This document shows, piece by piece, positions 1 to 8,572 of a stretch of 64,000 nt of DNA. Each line of letters opens with the position of its first letter. Position 1 is the first letter of the stretch. Below the pieces are notes generated by a model. It had not been told where the DNA came from. It searched no databases and worked only from the letters and a program-made list of their open reading frames with translations. Both the position numbers and the translations under genes were made by a program. This DNA comes from Sphingomonas sp. BK580. Its GTDB lineage: Bacteria; Pseudomonadota; Alphaproteobacteria; Sphingomonadales; Sphingomonadaceae. The stretch is from NCBI RefSeq assembly GCF_014194975.1, contig NZ_JACIAY010000011.1:1-64000 (forward strand), read 5' to 3'.

Positions 1-487
1 GCACCGTCATACAATGCGCGTCCTCGTTGCCGAGAACGGCTATGACACCGGCGACCCGCCGATAGCACCGCAGAGTGCCATTTCTATCTAGCGGGCTGGT
101 GCCATTTGTACTTAGCGCTGCGGTTTCAAGCCGAAGTGCGACACGCCTTGTGGCAGCGTGGCCAGCGTGTAGCCCCCCCCAGCAGCGCAGCGCTGGCCAC
201 GCTGATGCGCCATCATCTCGGCTCTTGGACCTTCGGACCCGCTGCGCTAGCAACGGGCTCGGTCACGCAAGTGGATGGTAACGAGCACCCACTTGCGGGC
301 GTTCGTACATGACGCATTAATGTGAATTAGGAAACGATCCTACGTGATCTTAGTGATTAACCTCTCGCGGATGAATGTTCAAGGGCGAAGGTCGGCTCAA
401 CCATCATCAGGTCGAGGAATCCCTCGTTTTAGCGTGGAGTGACGTGCCGCACTTCCACTCGGTGTAATCGGTGATCAGGAGACTGGG
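1..487. other. Left-edge stretch without a convincing gene
   Basis: I see no gene that I would defend here. A short open frame running in from the left edge ends at about position 91 and could be the tail of a gene outside the window, but it is too short to recognise. The stretch contains an imperfect direct repeat (75-117). The last few bases carry a purine-rich site before the retropepsin-like gene at 488. Confidence 0.5.
75..117. repeat. Two imperfect 19-bp direct repeats, 24-bp period
   Basis: The units at 75-93 and 99-117 both begin GTGCCATTT and end TAGCG, with 17 of 19 positions identical. The phase is 24 bp. Two units are too few to call iterons; they could be a protein-binding site or remnants of a mobile element end. 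Confidence 0.5.
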
Positions 488-1465
488 ATGGGATATTTCG
501 CGCTCACGGCGCTGCTGCTCCAACCAGCAACGCAGCCGCCACTATCCCCATCTTTGGTCCAGTCATCAAACCTTCAAGGAGTCGGGGAGCGTGGCGAGAA
601 CCCTAAGGCTCGCGGCGATAATAATCTTCTCGGAGCCGGTGGCTCGGTAACCTTTGTTGGTTCGGATCACTTCGCTCCGACGATCTTCGACGATCGAGGA
701 GGCATCATCATCGTCCAGGGCGTGCTCAATGGTAAACAGTGTAGCGTCCTCGTGGACACGGGTGCAGCCCGGACGATGGTCTCGCCTTCGTTCGCGCAGT
801 TAGCGGGCCTCGTGCGCTATCGTGAGGGGCCCGCCATCAGCACGGGAACGGCTCGCGTACGCTCCTCGCTTGCGAGAAACTTTGAGTTATCTGTTCCTTT
901 CCAGGCCACCTTCAAAGGTGAGGCGCTTATTGCGGCGACGACCGGTGTCTCGGCAGCTCTGGGCCATCAGGTCGATGTGATCCTAGGAAGGGACTACCTA
1001 GCGAGCGTCTCACTTTTTATCCAGAATAGTAGACATCGCGTCTTCATCTCGCAGCCGGGTAGCATCAATGCGAAGGCGAACGGGCATACCCTGCCGCTCT
1101 CCTCGTCAGGCTCGATAAACGCAGAAGTTGACGGAGTTGCTCTGCGACTGACCGTTGATCTCGGATACAATGGACAAATTCGTGTAAAGTCGGGCAAGGT
1201 CCCAGTGAGAAACGGCTCGGAAAAGGGCGGAGGCGAGCGCTTCGAGGTTCGGGGCGAAGGAGCCCTCCGCAGGGTGGCAGGATTAACACAGGCTCGCCTT
1301 GATATAGGTGACCTCTCGCCTGTCAACGTTGCTGTTGTTCACGATAACGCCGTTCCATCGGCGAGCGACGGTTTGATCGGGACCGGCCTCCTAAAGGGAT
1401 ATGACATCATCATCGACTATATGGCGGGATCGGTGACGCTTGTTACGGCGCAAACCGCGCGGTAA
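488..1465 (+). CDS. Retropepsin-like aspartic protease family protein
   Basis: The protein has 325 residues. The first 16 or so residues are hydrophobic and may be a short export signal. Residues about 75-170 form a retropepsin-like half with the active-site triad D-T-G in VDTGAARTMVS, followed by the family's DVILGRDYL segment. A second, related half (about 210-320) carries VDLGYNG where the second D-T-G would be, and ends in GLIGTGLLKGYDIIIDY. The two-lobed layout matches bacterial aspartyl-protease-like proteins with one active and one degenerate lobe. A GGAGA-type site precedes the ATG. Its neighbours are mobile DNA, so context gives no substrate. Confidence 0.75.
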   Translation: MGYFALTALLLQPATQPPLSPSLVQSSNLQGVGERGENPKARGDNNLLGAGGSVTFVGSDHFAPTIFDDRGGIIIVQGVLNGKQCSVLVDTGAARTMVSPSFAQLAGLVRYREGPAISTGTARVRSSLARNFELSVPFQATFKGEALIAATTGVSAALGHQVDVILGRDYLASVSLFIQNSRHRVFISQPGSINAKANGHTLPLSSSGSINAEVDGVALRLTVDLGYNGQIRVKSGKVPVRNGSEKGGGERFEVRGEGALRRVAGLTQARLDIGDLSPVNVAVVHDNAVPSASDGLIGTGLLKGYDIIIDYMAGSVTLVTAQTAR

Positions 1466-1745
1466 CCTTTTGAGTAATGTCGGCGGAGTTCAGGTAGAGA
1501 AAGAACCTTCGCTTAACGCTGAAAATGCTTTGAAACCAATAGGTGATCGATACGGAGCGGCTATAGAATACCACCGCGATTGCTCGTTGTACACTTTAAG
1601 TGTCGGTTCGGCTTCAGTCGGCATTGGACTCCAAGAGACCTTGGCTTGAGCGGGCGCGGCATAGGAATCGGTGATACTCTGCCCTTACGACGAGGGTAGA
1701 GGACCGGCAAAGAGACGTTCGCGGAGGGGGGGGGCACAGAGGTTG

Positions 1746-2759
1746 TCAGGAATCTACTCCGAGCACGAGGTTCACCTGCTCAGCCAAAACCTCATTCGGC
1801 GTCCGATAGGCGAGGCACTTGCGCGGCGTTCGATTTAGGCGGTCAACCAGCTGCTCGAGCTCGGCCCGCGGTACCTGTGCGATGTTCGTGTCCGAGGGCA
1901 GGAAGCGCCGTATCCTGCCGTTGCTGTTCTCCACGCTCCCCTTCTGCCAGGGCGCTGAAGGCTGGCAGAAGTACGCGGTCATGCCCAGGCTCTCCCGTAG
2001 GCGCGCGTATCCGGCGAACTCGGTGCCCCGGTCGAGCGTGATGGTGCGACGGAGGGAAGGGGGAAGGGTGCCGAGTTGGCGCTCGATGCCATCCATGATG
2101 CCGGCGGAGTGACGGCTGCTGTTGGGCGTAAGCACGGTGAAGCGGCTTCGACGCTCAACCAGCGAGGTGAGGTTGGCCTTACCGTGATGCACCTTGAATG
2201 CGATGAGGTCGCCCTCCCAATGGCCAAAGTCGGCACGCCCAGCGATGCTTGGCGGTCGTGCCGCGATGGTGTGGGCGGGCGGGATGTTCAGGCCACGTGG
2301 CTTGCGAGCGTAGCGACGTCGGCGTTTTCGCCTGCCGGTGGGCAGCAGGCGTGCCAGCTTGGCCGCCTGGCCATCGGGCCCGTACACGAACTGATAGATC
2401 GTCTCATGGCTCACCCGCAGCGGGCCTGCGGCGCGGTGCCGAAGGTAGCCGGCGATCTGCTCCGGCGACCATGCGGCTTCCAGTCGGTCCACGACGTAGC
2501 TGGCGAGCTCGGGATAGCGGCTGATCTTAGCGCCTCTCAGCCGTCGACCGGCTGCCATGGCTTGCGCCGTCAGCGGAAAATATCCTCGGAACATCGGCTC
2601 TTCGTCGAACCGGTGGTTGCGCTTCAGCTCGCGGTAGATCGTCGACGAGTGGCGGCCGAGCTCGGCTGCGGCCTGGCGCGGACTTATGCCGGCGCTGGTG
2701 AGCTGATATAGCCTGCGGCGTTCGTCGAGATCCAGATGCGTGTAGCGGCCCATGCGCAA
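1746..2759 (-). CDS. IS30-family transposase
   Basis: The protein has 337 residues, full length for the family. An N-terminal helix-turn-helix (SAGISPRQAAAELGRHSSTI, residues about 23-43) precedes an rve-type DDE core. The aspartates are in HWEGDLIAF and TLDRGTEFAG, and the glutamate lies in KGSVENSNGRIR, where the IS30-typical spacing to the second aspartate is kept. The gene appears intact. I could not identify matching terminal inverted repeats in the roughly 280 bases downstream (1466-1745, no gene seen there) or the 117 bases upstream, so the element's exact ends are unknown. Confidence 0.93.
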   Translation of the reverse strand: MRMGRYTHLDLDERRRLYQLTSAGISPRQAAAELGRHSSTIYRELKRNHRFDEEPMFRGYFPLTAQAMAAGRRLRGAKISRYPELASYVVDRLEAAWSPEQIAGYLRHRAAGPLRVSHETIYQFVYGPDGQAAKLARLLPTGRRKRRRRYARKPRGLNIPPAHTIAARPPSIAGRADFGHWEGDLIAFKVHHGKANLTSLVERRSRFTVLTPNSSRHSAGIMDGIERQLGTLPPSLRRTITLDRGTEFAGYARLRESLGMTAYFCQPSAPWQKGSVENSNGRIRRFLPSDTNIAQVPRAELEQLVDRLNRTPRKCLAYRTPNEVLAEQVNLVLGVDS

Positions 2760-2876
2760 CCCTCAGCCGGGTGGAACCCGCATTAAAGCTAGGTTTTCGC
2801 ACTTCAATCTAGAATGCACCCGCTTACACGCCATCGGATCGATAATAAGACTTATGTTAAATAGAGGACGTGTCGT

Positions 2877-3161
2877 ATGATTTTCGGGACAGCGCTCTAT
2901 AGCATGACGATGTTTGTGGCATCAATCAACCTTGGTGCGGCGCTCCTTCTGACGTTCATTCGCGCGCGAACGCTTCATCACCTTATTATCGGTGTCGTGC
3001 CCGCACTCGGCGCGTTTGCGTTCGCGCTTGCCTCGTTGCTGCTTGATGGCGAGATGCAGGCCGGTGTGGCTCAGGTCATCGCCCTGATCCTGCTCGGCGT
3101 ATCAGCGACCTTGGCGCGCAAGCTCCCGCCGAGGACCGACCTTTACGGCGGCAAGCGCTGA
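2877..3161 (+). CDS. Small three-helix membrane protein, unknown function
   Basis: The 94-residue protein has three hydrophobic segments (about residues 4-25, 33-55 and 62-81) and a basic tail ending KLPPRTDLYGGKR. A GAGGAC site lies about 10 bases before the ATG. I do not recognise the family. It sits alone just beyond the IS30 element, whose arrival may have replaced its original upstream region. Confidence 0.6.
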   Translation: MIFGTALYSMTMFVASINLGAALLLTFIRARTLHHLIIGVVPALGAFAFALASLLLDGEMQAGVAQVIALILLGVSATLARKLPPRTDLYGGKR

Positions 3162-3360
3162 AACGAAAACAGGGCCGAAGCCGATAGCAGCGGCCCCGAC
3201 CCCGTCATCCAAAGGATCCTCCGTCGAAACGGCGGATGGACTGGAAGAACGCAGGCGCATCGAATCCGGTCCGCTCGCTTTGCTATACCGATCCAGCTCA
3301 ACAATCCATGAACGCCGGCGCACGCCCGCGTCCCATCGTCGCACCACCAAGGATTACGCC

Positions 3361-3549
3361 ATGAGCATCATCGCACCCGCAGCGCGTACGCTTGCCTCGT
3401 TCGACAATGCCTATGCCGTGGCTGTGCAGCTGCGCGAGGCGACAGGCGTCGATCAGTTCGTGGTGCGCACCGGCAATCCGGTCCAGCCGTTCCGCGTCTC
3501 GCGTCGCCGGCCGCAGGCGCCCGAGACGATGCTCGCCCAGGTCGCCTGA
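3361..3549 (+). CDS. Small hypothetical protein (62 aa)
   Basis: A 62-residue protein starting MSIIAPAART. An earlier in-frame start at 3280 exists, but the ATG at 3361 has an AAGGA site eight or nine bases upstream and the extra N-terminal residues look non-coding. The protein is soluble with a basic middle (RVSRRRPQ). Small proteins of this look are common in sphingomonads, but I cannot assign a role. It converges on the next gene, which is on the opposite strand 10 bases on. Confidence 0.5.
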   Translation: MSIIAPAARTLASFDNAYAVAVQLREATGVDQFVVRTGNPVQPFRVSRRRPQAPETMLAQVA

Positions 3550-3559
3550 CGGCCCGCGA

Positions 3560-4024
3560 TCAATCAGCCGCGGAAACCCGCGCCATCAGTTGCGACGCGG
3601 TCACGCCCTCGCACAGCGCCTCGTCGGTCACATACGGGATCGCCAGCTTCTCCTCGCTGACGACGCGTGCCATGCGCGCGCGCCGGTAGGTCAGGCTCTT
3701 GAGCCACGCGAGGTCCTCGAGCGCGAGCTCGAGCGGCGTTGTGTCCAGCAGGTGCCAGATCCGCATCTGATACGGGCTCTGATCCTTGAGGATGTCCGCC
3801 AGGTCCTCGTATCCGCGACCCTGCTCGACGCCGTTGCTGAGATCCGTGGCCAGCGCGGCGAACGCCTCCTCGAGCTGACACACCGATAGGTACGCCACGT
3901 CCAGGCCGATCCCGACGGTCGCGCCGGCCATGACCCGACGATCAACCGACAGCTCGCGATCGTTCAGCGCGTCCTTCAGCGGCAGATCGTAATCGTAGCC
4001 GCGCATCGCGTCCTTCAACTTCAT
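3560..4024 (-). CDS. Hypothetical protein (154 aa)
   Basis: The start is set at 4024 (MKLKDAMRG) because AGGAGG lies six to twelve bases upstream; the in-frame extension to 4087 lacks such a site. The protein is acidic and mostly helical, with a leucine-rich centre (TTPLELALEDLAWLKSL) and no membrane segment or recognisable motif. It stands alone between two plus-strand genes. Confidence 0.6.
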   Translation of the reverse strand: MKLKDAMRGYDYDLPLKDALNDRELSVDRRVMAGATVGIGLDVAYLSVCQLEEAFAALATDLSNGVEQGRGYEDLADILKDQSPYQMRIWHLLDTTPLELALEDLAWLKSLTYRRARMARVVSEEKLAIPYVTDEALCEGVTASQLMARVSAAD

Positions 4025-4174
4025 GGCCTTCCTCCTGTGGCGGCCATTGAACATAACGCGAACGGGGTGCGCAAGTCTCTTTCTCACCGGACACCCATCT
4101 TTGTGCGCTCGGCTCGCTCAGCTTGACCATCGGCCAAGCTTCACATCTATCTCGAAGAGAGATTGTGGACGCCG

Positions 4175-4498
4175 ATGAACACCGTCTTGACCGCCGGAAC
4201 GCTTATCGCGCTCGCGATTGCCGCCTGGAACGCTGTCATTGCTTGGCGGCATGCGTCGAAGCCTCATGATTGGCGTGTTGATCGCGCCGGCCTTCCACAG
4301 CCGGCGAATGGCAGTCAGCTGCTCGTCCTCGGCGCTGCGGCGTCGATCTCGATGATCGTGCTGTTGCTGGCGCACGCGCCAACCAACGCGCTGCTAGCAG
4401 TGCTGTTTGGCTGGTCCATCGCCTTCGCGGTGCTCGCGGTGCAGAACCGGCTCCGCTCGTACGCCTGGTTCCAAGGTCACGACCGCCTCGACAGGTGA
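4175..4498 (+). CDS. Small membrane protein, unknown function
   Basis: About 107 residues with an N-terminal hydrophobic helix and two more between residues about 45 and 90, ending in a basic tail. The start could be the ATG at 4175 or an in-frame TTG at 4163. A purine-rich GAAGAGAGA run lies just before the TTG and is rather far from the ATG. No family is recognised. Confidence 0.5.
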   Translation: MNTVLTAGTLIALAIAAWNAVIAWRHASKPHDWRVDRAGLPQPANGSQLLVLGAAASISMIVLLLAHAPTNALLAVLFGWSIAFAVLAVQNRLRSYAWFQGHDRLDR

Positions 4499-4564
4499 GG
4501 CGTGCGGCGTACCGCTCCACGAAGGGACAGGGCAAAGGGAAAATCATTTACATACGGGACCTTG

Positions 4565-4996
4565 ATGGCGATCAAGGGTTCATGGCGGATGGAATCTTCC
4601 ACCATCCCATTCGCGCTCGTCGTCGACGACGATCCGATCATCCTCATGGATGCCTCCGGCATCCTGGAAGACGCGGGGTTCCGGACACACGAAGCGAACG
4701 ACGGTGACGCTGCGATCCTGATGCTGCCCGAGTACGCCCATACCATCACCCTGCTCTTCTCCGACGTCGACATGCCGGGTGACACCGATGGCTTTGCCTT
4801 GGCGCGGCACGTCGCCGAGCTCTACCCGTGGATCGAGATCGTGATCGCGAGCGGCCGCGTGAAGCCGGAGGACGGCGACCTGCCCGACAAGGCGACCTTC
4901 CTGAGCAAGCCCTTCTCGACGCCCATGGTCCACCAGCACCTTCGCGCCATACTGCCGGATGGCAAGAAGCCGGAGCCGCTACGGAACGCTGTCTGA
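4565..4996 (+). CDS. Receiver-only response regulator
   Basis: A single CheY-like receiver domain with no output domain. The acidic pocket is in VVDDDPIIL, the phospho-acceptor aspartate is in SDVDMPGDTDG, the conserved Ser/Thr position is near VIASGRV, and the conserved lysine is in FLSKPF. From the ATG at 4565 the protein has 143 residues; a longer in-frame GTG start at 4502 adds an unlikely basic leader, and 4589 is another option. Stand-alone receivers like this usually relay phosphate or bind a partner. No histidine kinase is next to it, so the partner is unknown. The nearby BLUF gene (5620-6006) raises the possibility of light-linked signalling, which is speculative. Confidence 0.85.
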   Translation: MAIKGSWRMESSTIPFALVVDDDPIILMDASGILEDAGFRTHEANDGDAAILMLPEYAHTITLLFSDVDMPGDTDGFALARHVAELYPWIEIVIASGRVKPEDGDLPDKATFLSKPFSTPMVHQHLRAILPDGKKPEPLRNAV

Positions 4997-5068
4997 TCGG
5001 AGGCAACCCCGGTTGGCTTCGATGCCGAGTGCGGTATGTTCGTTTCGAACTCAACGGGAGCGACGATC

Positions 5069-5302
5069 ATGGCCGAGCCTGACAGAGCACGTCTCGCTAT
5101 CCCCGAGACCAGCCGCCGGGATCACCTCAAGTCCGTCATGAACCTCGTCGACACGGCCTACTGGTTCGCGGTGGTCGCCCTGCTCATCTACGCAGACGTC
5201 GACCCGTGGGTGTGGGGAGCGTCCGCCATTATCGTCGTCCCGATCTACGTCTTCGGCCTCGGCTATCTACGGGCGCGCCTCGGCGTGTTGCGGAGCAGCT
5301 GA
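5069..5302 (+). CDS. Small two-helix membrane protein
   Basis: The 77-residue protein starts at ATG 5069, which has GGGAG nine bases upstream. It has a charged N-terminus and two membrane helices (about residues 27-45 and 50-68) followed by a short basic tail. It is three bases upstream of the next gene and is probably co-transcribed with it. Function unknown. Confidence 0.55.
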   Translation: MAEPDRARLAIPETSRRDHLKSVMNLVDTAYWFAVVALLIYADVDPWVWGASAIIVVPIYVFGLGYLRARLGVLRSS

Positions 5303-5305
5303 CCC

Positions 5306-5581
5306 ATGCGGCGAGAGGCATTCGTCGGCATCGGGACGGGCCTCGCCTGTCTTTGCGCCGCTGCCGCTATGTGGTGCTTCTTCAACCTGGCGACGGTCTC
5401 CTTGAGCGAGCAGCGTGCCGCGCAGGTGCTGGCGCGAGCCGGCCCGAAGGGAGCCGCTGCTTATAGCGCCGCGTGGGCCGACGGCCGGCTCACCCGCAAC
5501 GACATGCGCGAGTTGCGGGAGGAGGCTGGCCGCGACATCGACGCCTGGATCGCAGCGCCCCATCCACCGGGCGTTCGCTAA
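5306..5581 (+). CDS. Membrane-anchored small protein
   Basis: The 91-residue protein has one N-terminal hydrophobic helix (about residues 7-30) that acts as an anchor or signal. A polar, charged domain follows with the helical segment GRLTRNDMRELREEAGRDID. It lies three bases after the preceding small membrane-protein gene, suggesting an operon. I do not recognise the family. Confidence 0.55.
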   Translation: MRREAFVGIGTGLACLCAAAAMWCFFNLATVSLSEQRAAQVLARAGPKGAAAYSAAWADGRLTRNDMRELREEAGRDIDAWIAAPHPPGVR

Positions 5582-5619
5582 ATCGCTGCGCACCGCGTCT
5601 TCGGCATCCTTACGTCACG

Positions 5620-6006
5620 TCAGGAACCCTGAAAGACCGTCTTGATCGTCGCCGGCGCCCCATTCGTCAGCACCGCCAAGCGCTCGCGCACCGATACATC
5701 GTCCTCGCCGGGTAGACCCGCCATGGCCCAGTCGCCGAACGCCCGCTCCGCTTCGGCCGTGTCGCTCAGCACCTCCACGTGCGAGTGCCGGTTGTCATGT
5801 CGAATGCGCTCGAAAGTGGTCGCTACGCTCTCGGGCGGGCCTTCGAGCACCTGAACGAACATGCCGTGCTTCGCCAGCAACAGGCCGCTGATCCCGTCGA
5901 TGCCATTGTTCGCGCGGCTCACCCGCAGGATGTCCACCAGATCGTGATCGTTCGCGCGGCTGGTGTAGATGAGGCGGCGCAACGCGCCGGTGTCGTTCGA
6001 GGCCAT
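5620..6006 (-). CDS. BLUF-domain blue-light sensor
   Basis: The 128-residue protein is a single BLUF domain with a short tail. The flavin-site features are visible: the tyrosine in RRLIYTSRA (about residue 14), the asparagine in NGIDGISGLLLA, and the glutamine in FVQVLEGPPESV. A tryptophan is present in FGDWAMAGL near the usual switch position. BLUF proteins bind FAD and pass a blue-light-induced hydrogen-bond change to a partner. No output domain is attached, so the partner must be a separate protein. The gene is monocistronic on the minus strand, opposite its neighbours. Confidence 0.9.
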   Translation of the reverse strand: MASNDTGALRRLIYTSRANDHDLVDILRVSRANNGIDGISGLLLAKHGMFVQVLEGPPESVATTFERIRHDNRHSHVEVLSDTAEAERAFGDWAMAGLPGEDDVSVRERLAVLTNGAPATIKTVFQGS

Positions 6007-6112
6007 GCGGCCTATTTAGGAGCTTCGCGGCTGATTTGGAGCAAGATTGACGGCAGTCGAGTTTCCCCGCTCTGCAGCCTGCGCTATCGATGATCGCAGG
6101 GAGAACGGCAGC

Positions 6113-6436
6113 ATGGATCAGCACCGCAGACATCCCGGCCGAGATCCGGTGATCGACCTCGAGCGCCGCCTGCGGGGCATCACGGATCGCTACACCTGGA
6201 AGCGCACGTTCCTATTTGCTGCCCTGCTCGTCTGGCTCATGAGGTCCTACGGCAGCCTGGCCGACGACGTCGCCGGCCAATCCTACATCGGCGTCTGGCT
6301 ACTGGCGGCGATCGGATGCTGGACCACGTCGGGTTGGCTCCTCGACCTCCCTCGCCTGCTCTTCCCCGACGTGCAGGCCTTCCAGCACCTGCGCCGGCCG
6401 GCGCCGCGGCAACACCTGTCAGGTGAGGCATCATGA
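6113..6436 (+). CDS. Hypothetical protein with two membrane helices
   Basis: The start at 6113 (MDQHRRHPG) has AGGGAGAA about 10 bases upstream; the in-frame extension to 6047 does not. The 107 residues contain a basic N-terminus and two hydrophobic helices (about residues 36-52 and 60-80). The stop codon at 6434-6436 is directly followed by truncated transposase sequence, so the gene's 3' end lies at an insertion or deletion junction and the original C-terminus may be altered. Confidence 0.5.
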   Translation: MDQHRRHPGRDPVIDLERRLRGITDRYTWKRTFLFAALLVWLMRSYGSLADDVAGQSYIGVWLLAAIGCWTTSGWLLDLPRLLFPDVQAFQHLRRPAPRQHLSGEAS

Positions 6437-7786
6437 AAACAGCCGGGGATAGACGGGCTGATCGACCTGGGTGAACTGCGCGATGCGCTCGCGCCGCACT
6501 ACAGTTGCCGTGGGCGTCCCTCGATCGCGCCTGAATTGCTGGTCCGCATGGCGCTGATCGCTCGCCTCTATTGCATCACGTCGGAGCGCCGTCTGTGTGA
6601 GGAAGTCCGCTTCAACCTCGCCTATCGCTGGTTCTGCCGATTGCCGCTCAACGCGCCGGTGCCGCACCACTCGACGTTTAGCAAGAACCGGCATGGCCGC
6701 TTCCGCGATGCTAGCATCTTCCGCATCCTGTTCGAGCAGACGGTGCGGCGCTGCGCCGATGCGGGGCTGATCGCCCACAAGGATGCCGCAATCGATGCAT
6801 CGTTCGTCGCGGCCGATGCAAGCTGGCAGCGCAAGATGCGGGACGCCGACATGGCCGCGCCCCGGCTTCCCCGCCCGGTTTGTGAATGGCTGGCGGATCA
6901 GGCCAATGCTCCACCGCAGGAACATGGCGTACCGCGTGGCAAACCGGCCGAGGTGTCACGCACCGATCCGGCGTCGGCATGGTCGGCGCGCACGGCGCGG
7001 GGCCGGTTCGGCTATGCCTTCAATGTCCTGATTGACACGCCGGGAGGGGTGGCGATCGACGTGGAGGCCAGTCCCGCCCGCTTCGCCGCGGAAGTCGATG
7101 CGGGGCGGACCATGCTGGCACGGGCCGACAATCGGTTCGGCTATCGGCCAAAGCGTGTCGCGGCCGACACCGCCTATGGCAGCGCTGCGTTCCTGGCGTT
7201 CGTCACCGATCGCGGCACCATCCCGCATATCCCGGTGCTGGAACGATCCGAACAGACCAAGGGCAAATTCCCCCGCGAAGCCTTCCGCTATGAGCGGGAG
7301 CAGGACCGCTATGTCTGCCCCGCTGGGAAGATACTGCCCTTTCGCGGTGCCGATCGTCGGGCGGGCTTTCTCCGATACAGCGCCAGTCCTGCCGATTGCC
7401 GCGCCTGTCACCTCAAACGGAAATGCACCGCAGGCAGCAACAGGTCGGTCACGCACAGCGAGTATGAGGACGTGCGTGAGATGGTGCGCGGCGAGATGCA
7501 GACGCCGCTATTCAAGCGGTCGATGCGGCTGCGCCGGGGTGTCGAGCGGGTGTTCGCCGATGCCAAAGGCAAGCGAGGGCTGACCCGCCTGCACCTTCGC
7601 GGACTGCGCGGTGCCGAAGAAGAGTTTCTGTTGGGCGCGGCCATTGCCAATCTCGTGCTGTTAGCCCGCACCGACGCAAGACCGGCCCGGAACCGTCGCC
7701 CGCCCCCGGTGCCGGAACGCATCGAGCGCATGGCCCGGATCAGCCGTGGCCGGTTCGAGCAATCCTACTACGCGACGATCTTCTGA
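6437..7786 (+). pseudogene. 5'-truncated IS1182-type (IS5 superfamily) transposase
   Basis: An open frame of 449 codons runs from 6437 with no ATG, GTG or TTG before 6536, but translated sequence upstream of that codon is clearly family-like (GLIDLGELRDALAPHYS, then RGRPSIAPELLVRMALI). The body carries the family signatures SERRLCEEVRFNLAYRWFCR and VPHHSTFSKNRHGRFRD, aspartates in AAIDASFVAADAS and VAADTAYGS, and a Cys-rich segment (CRACHLKRKC). The first 25 or so residues and the left terminal repeat are missing, cut at the end of the preceding gene. The 3' end overlaps the convergent resolvase gene by 19 bases. The element is probably immobile on its own. Confidence 0.8.
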
Positions 7787-8358
7787 CGCCGGTTGCCGGG
7801 TTCGCGCTCGGCCGCAGGGAAGTGGCGATAGAAGGTAGAACGGCCGACCTGGAGCAGCTTCGCGACCTTCGCCGGTTTGTCGCCAGCCTTGAGCAGCTTG
7901 CGGGCGGTATCGAGCATGTCAGGCGTCATGACCGACTTGCGGCCTCCGCCCGTGCCGCCCTTGGCCCGTGCCGCTGCCAAACCGGCAATCGTCCGTTCCT
8001 TTATCAGTTCGCGCTCCATCTCCGCGACAGAAGCGAGGATATGGAACAGCAGACGGCCCGATGGGGTTGCCGTGTCGAACCCGTCCGTCAGGGACCGGAA
8101 ATCAATCTTCCGAGCGGACAAGTCCGCCGCCAGTTCGATCAGGCCCCCGATCGATCGGCCAAGGCGATCGAGCTTCCATATCACCAGCGTGTCACCGGCC
8201 CGCACGAAATTGAGAGCTTCGGTCAGACCGGGACGGTTCAGCTTCGCGCCGCTCACCTTGTCGGTGAACAGCTTTTCACAGCCAGCCTTGGTCAGCGCAT
8301 CGGTTTGTAGCGTCAGGTCCTGGTCGGAGGTCGAGACACGCGCATAACCAACCAGCAT
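7768..8358 (-). CDS. Serine resolvase/invertase, Tn3 type
   Basis: The 196-residue protein has the N-terminal catalytic domain of small serine recombinases: the nucleophile S9 lies in GYARVSTSDQ, with the conserved arginines in WKLDRLGRS and the E-helix segment EMERELIKERT. A C-terminal helix-turn-helix (AKVAKLLQVGRSTFYRHF, about residues 162-180) binds DNA. Full length. It overlaps the transposase remnant at its 3' end, and repeated TTTCGGGA motifs lie immediately upstream (8361-8422). It probably belonged to a Tn3-family transposon whose transposase is gone. Confidence 0.93.
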   Translation of the reverse strand: MLVGYARVSTSDQDLTLQTDALTKAGCEKLFTDKVSGAKLNRPGLTEALNFVRAGDTLVIWKLDRLGRSIGGLIELAADLSARKIDFRSLTDGFDTATPSGRLLFHILASVAEMERELIKERTIAGLAAARAKGGTGGGRKSVMTPDMLDTARKLLKAGDKPAKVAKLLQVGRSTFYRHFPAAEREPGNRRQKIVA

Positions 8359-8360
8359 GA

Positions 8361-8422
8361 GTCCCGTTATCCCATCTCAAACAGCGAATTTCGGGACTGA
8401 TATTTCGGGAACATATTTTGGG
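8361..8422. promoter_or_regulatory. Candidate res/operator site of the resolvase
   Basis: Just upstream of the resolvase start are three copies of ATTTCGGGA or ATTTTGGGA (8388-8396, 8402-8410, 8414-8422), and in opposite orientation TCCCG (8362-8366) and TCCCA (8370-8374). Clustered, partly inverted motifs next to a resolvase gene are what a res site or autoregulatory operator looks like. The exact subsite boundaries cannot be set by eye. Confidence 0.45.
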
Positions 8423-8516
8423 AAAGCCCCGGCGGGCATACAGCGGATTTTTGTGTCGGTCACGGTCGTCCCGTTGGAGGTTCCCAATCGGGAAGGCTGA
8501 TAACCGGCTCACCCAT

Positions 8517-8541
8517 GGAATAAACCCGGACGAGCGTCGTC
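8517..8541 (+). promoter_or_regulatory. ECF-type promoter for the DUF305-propeller-sigma operon
   Basis: GGAAT at 8517-8521 is followed after 16 bases by CGTC at 8538-8541, the classic layout of an ECF sigma promoter. A transcript would begin near 8546-8550. That excludes a start at 8543 and fits the ATG at 8573 with its GGAGG site. The operon's third gene encodes an ECF sigma, so autoregulation is likely but inferred. Confidence 0.55.
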
Positions 8542-8572
8542 TATGCTTTCAGGACTGATGCGCCGGAGGCTT

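Noticed and set aside
994..1326. Minus-strand open frame inside the retropepsin-like gene
   Set aside because: It is arginine/proline/serine-rich, lies fully within a well-supported plus-strand gene and has no ribosome site.
1440..1649. Short plus-strand frame after the retropepsin-like gene
   Set aside because: It overlaps the end of the real gene, has no ribosome site and no recognisable sequence.
1746..2876. Exact ends and target duplication of the IS30 element
   Set aside because: No convincing pair of terminal inverted repeats could be matched by eye on the two sides.
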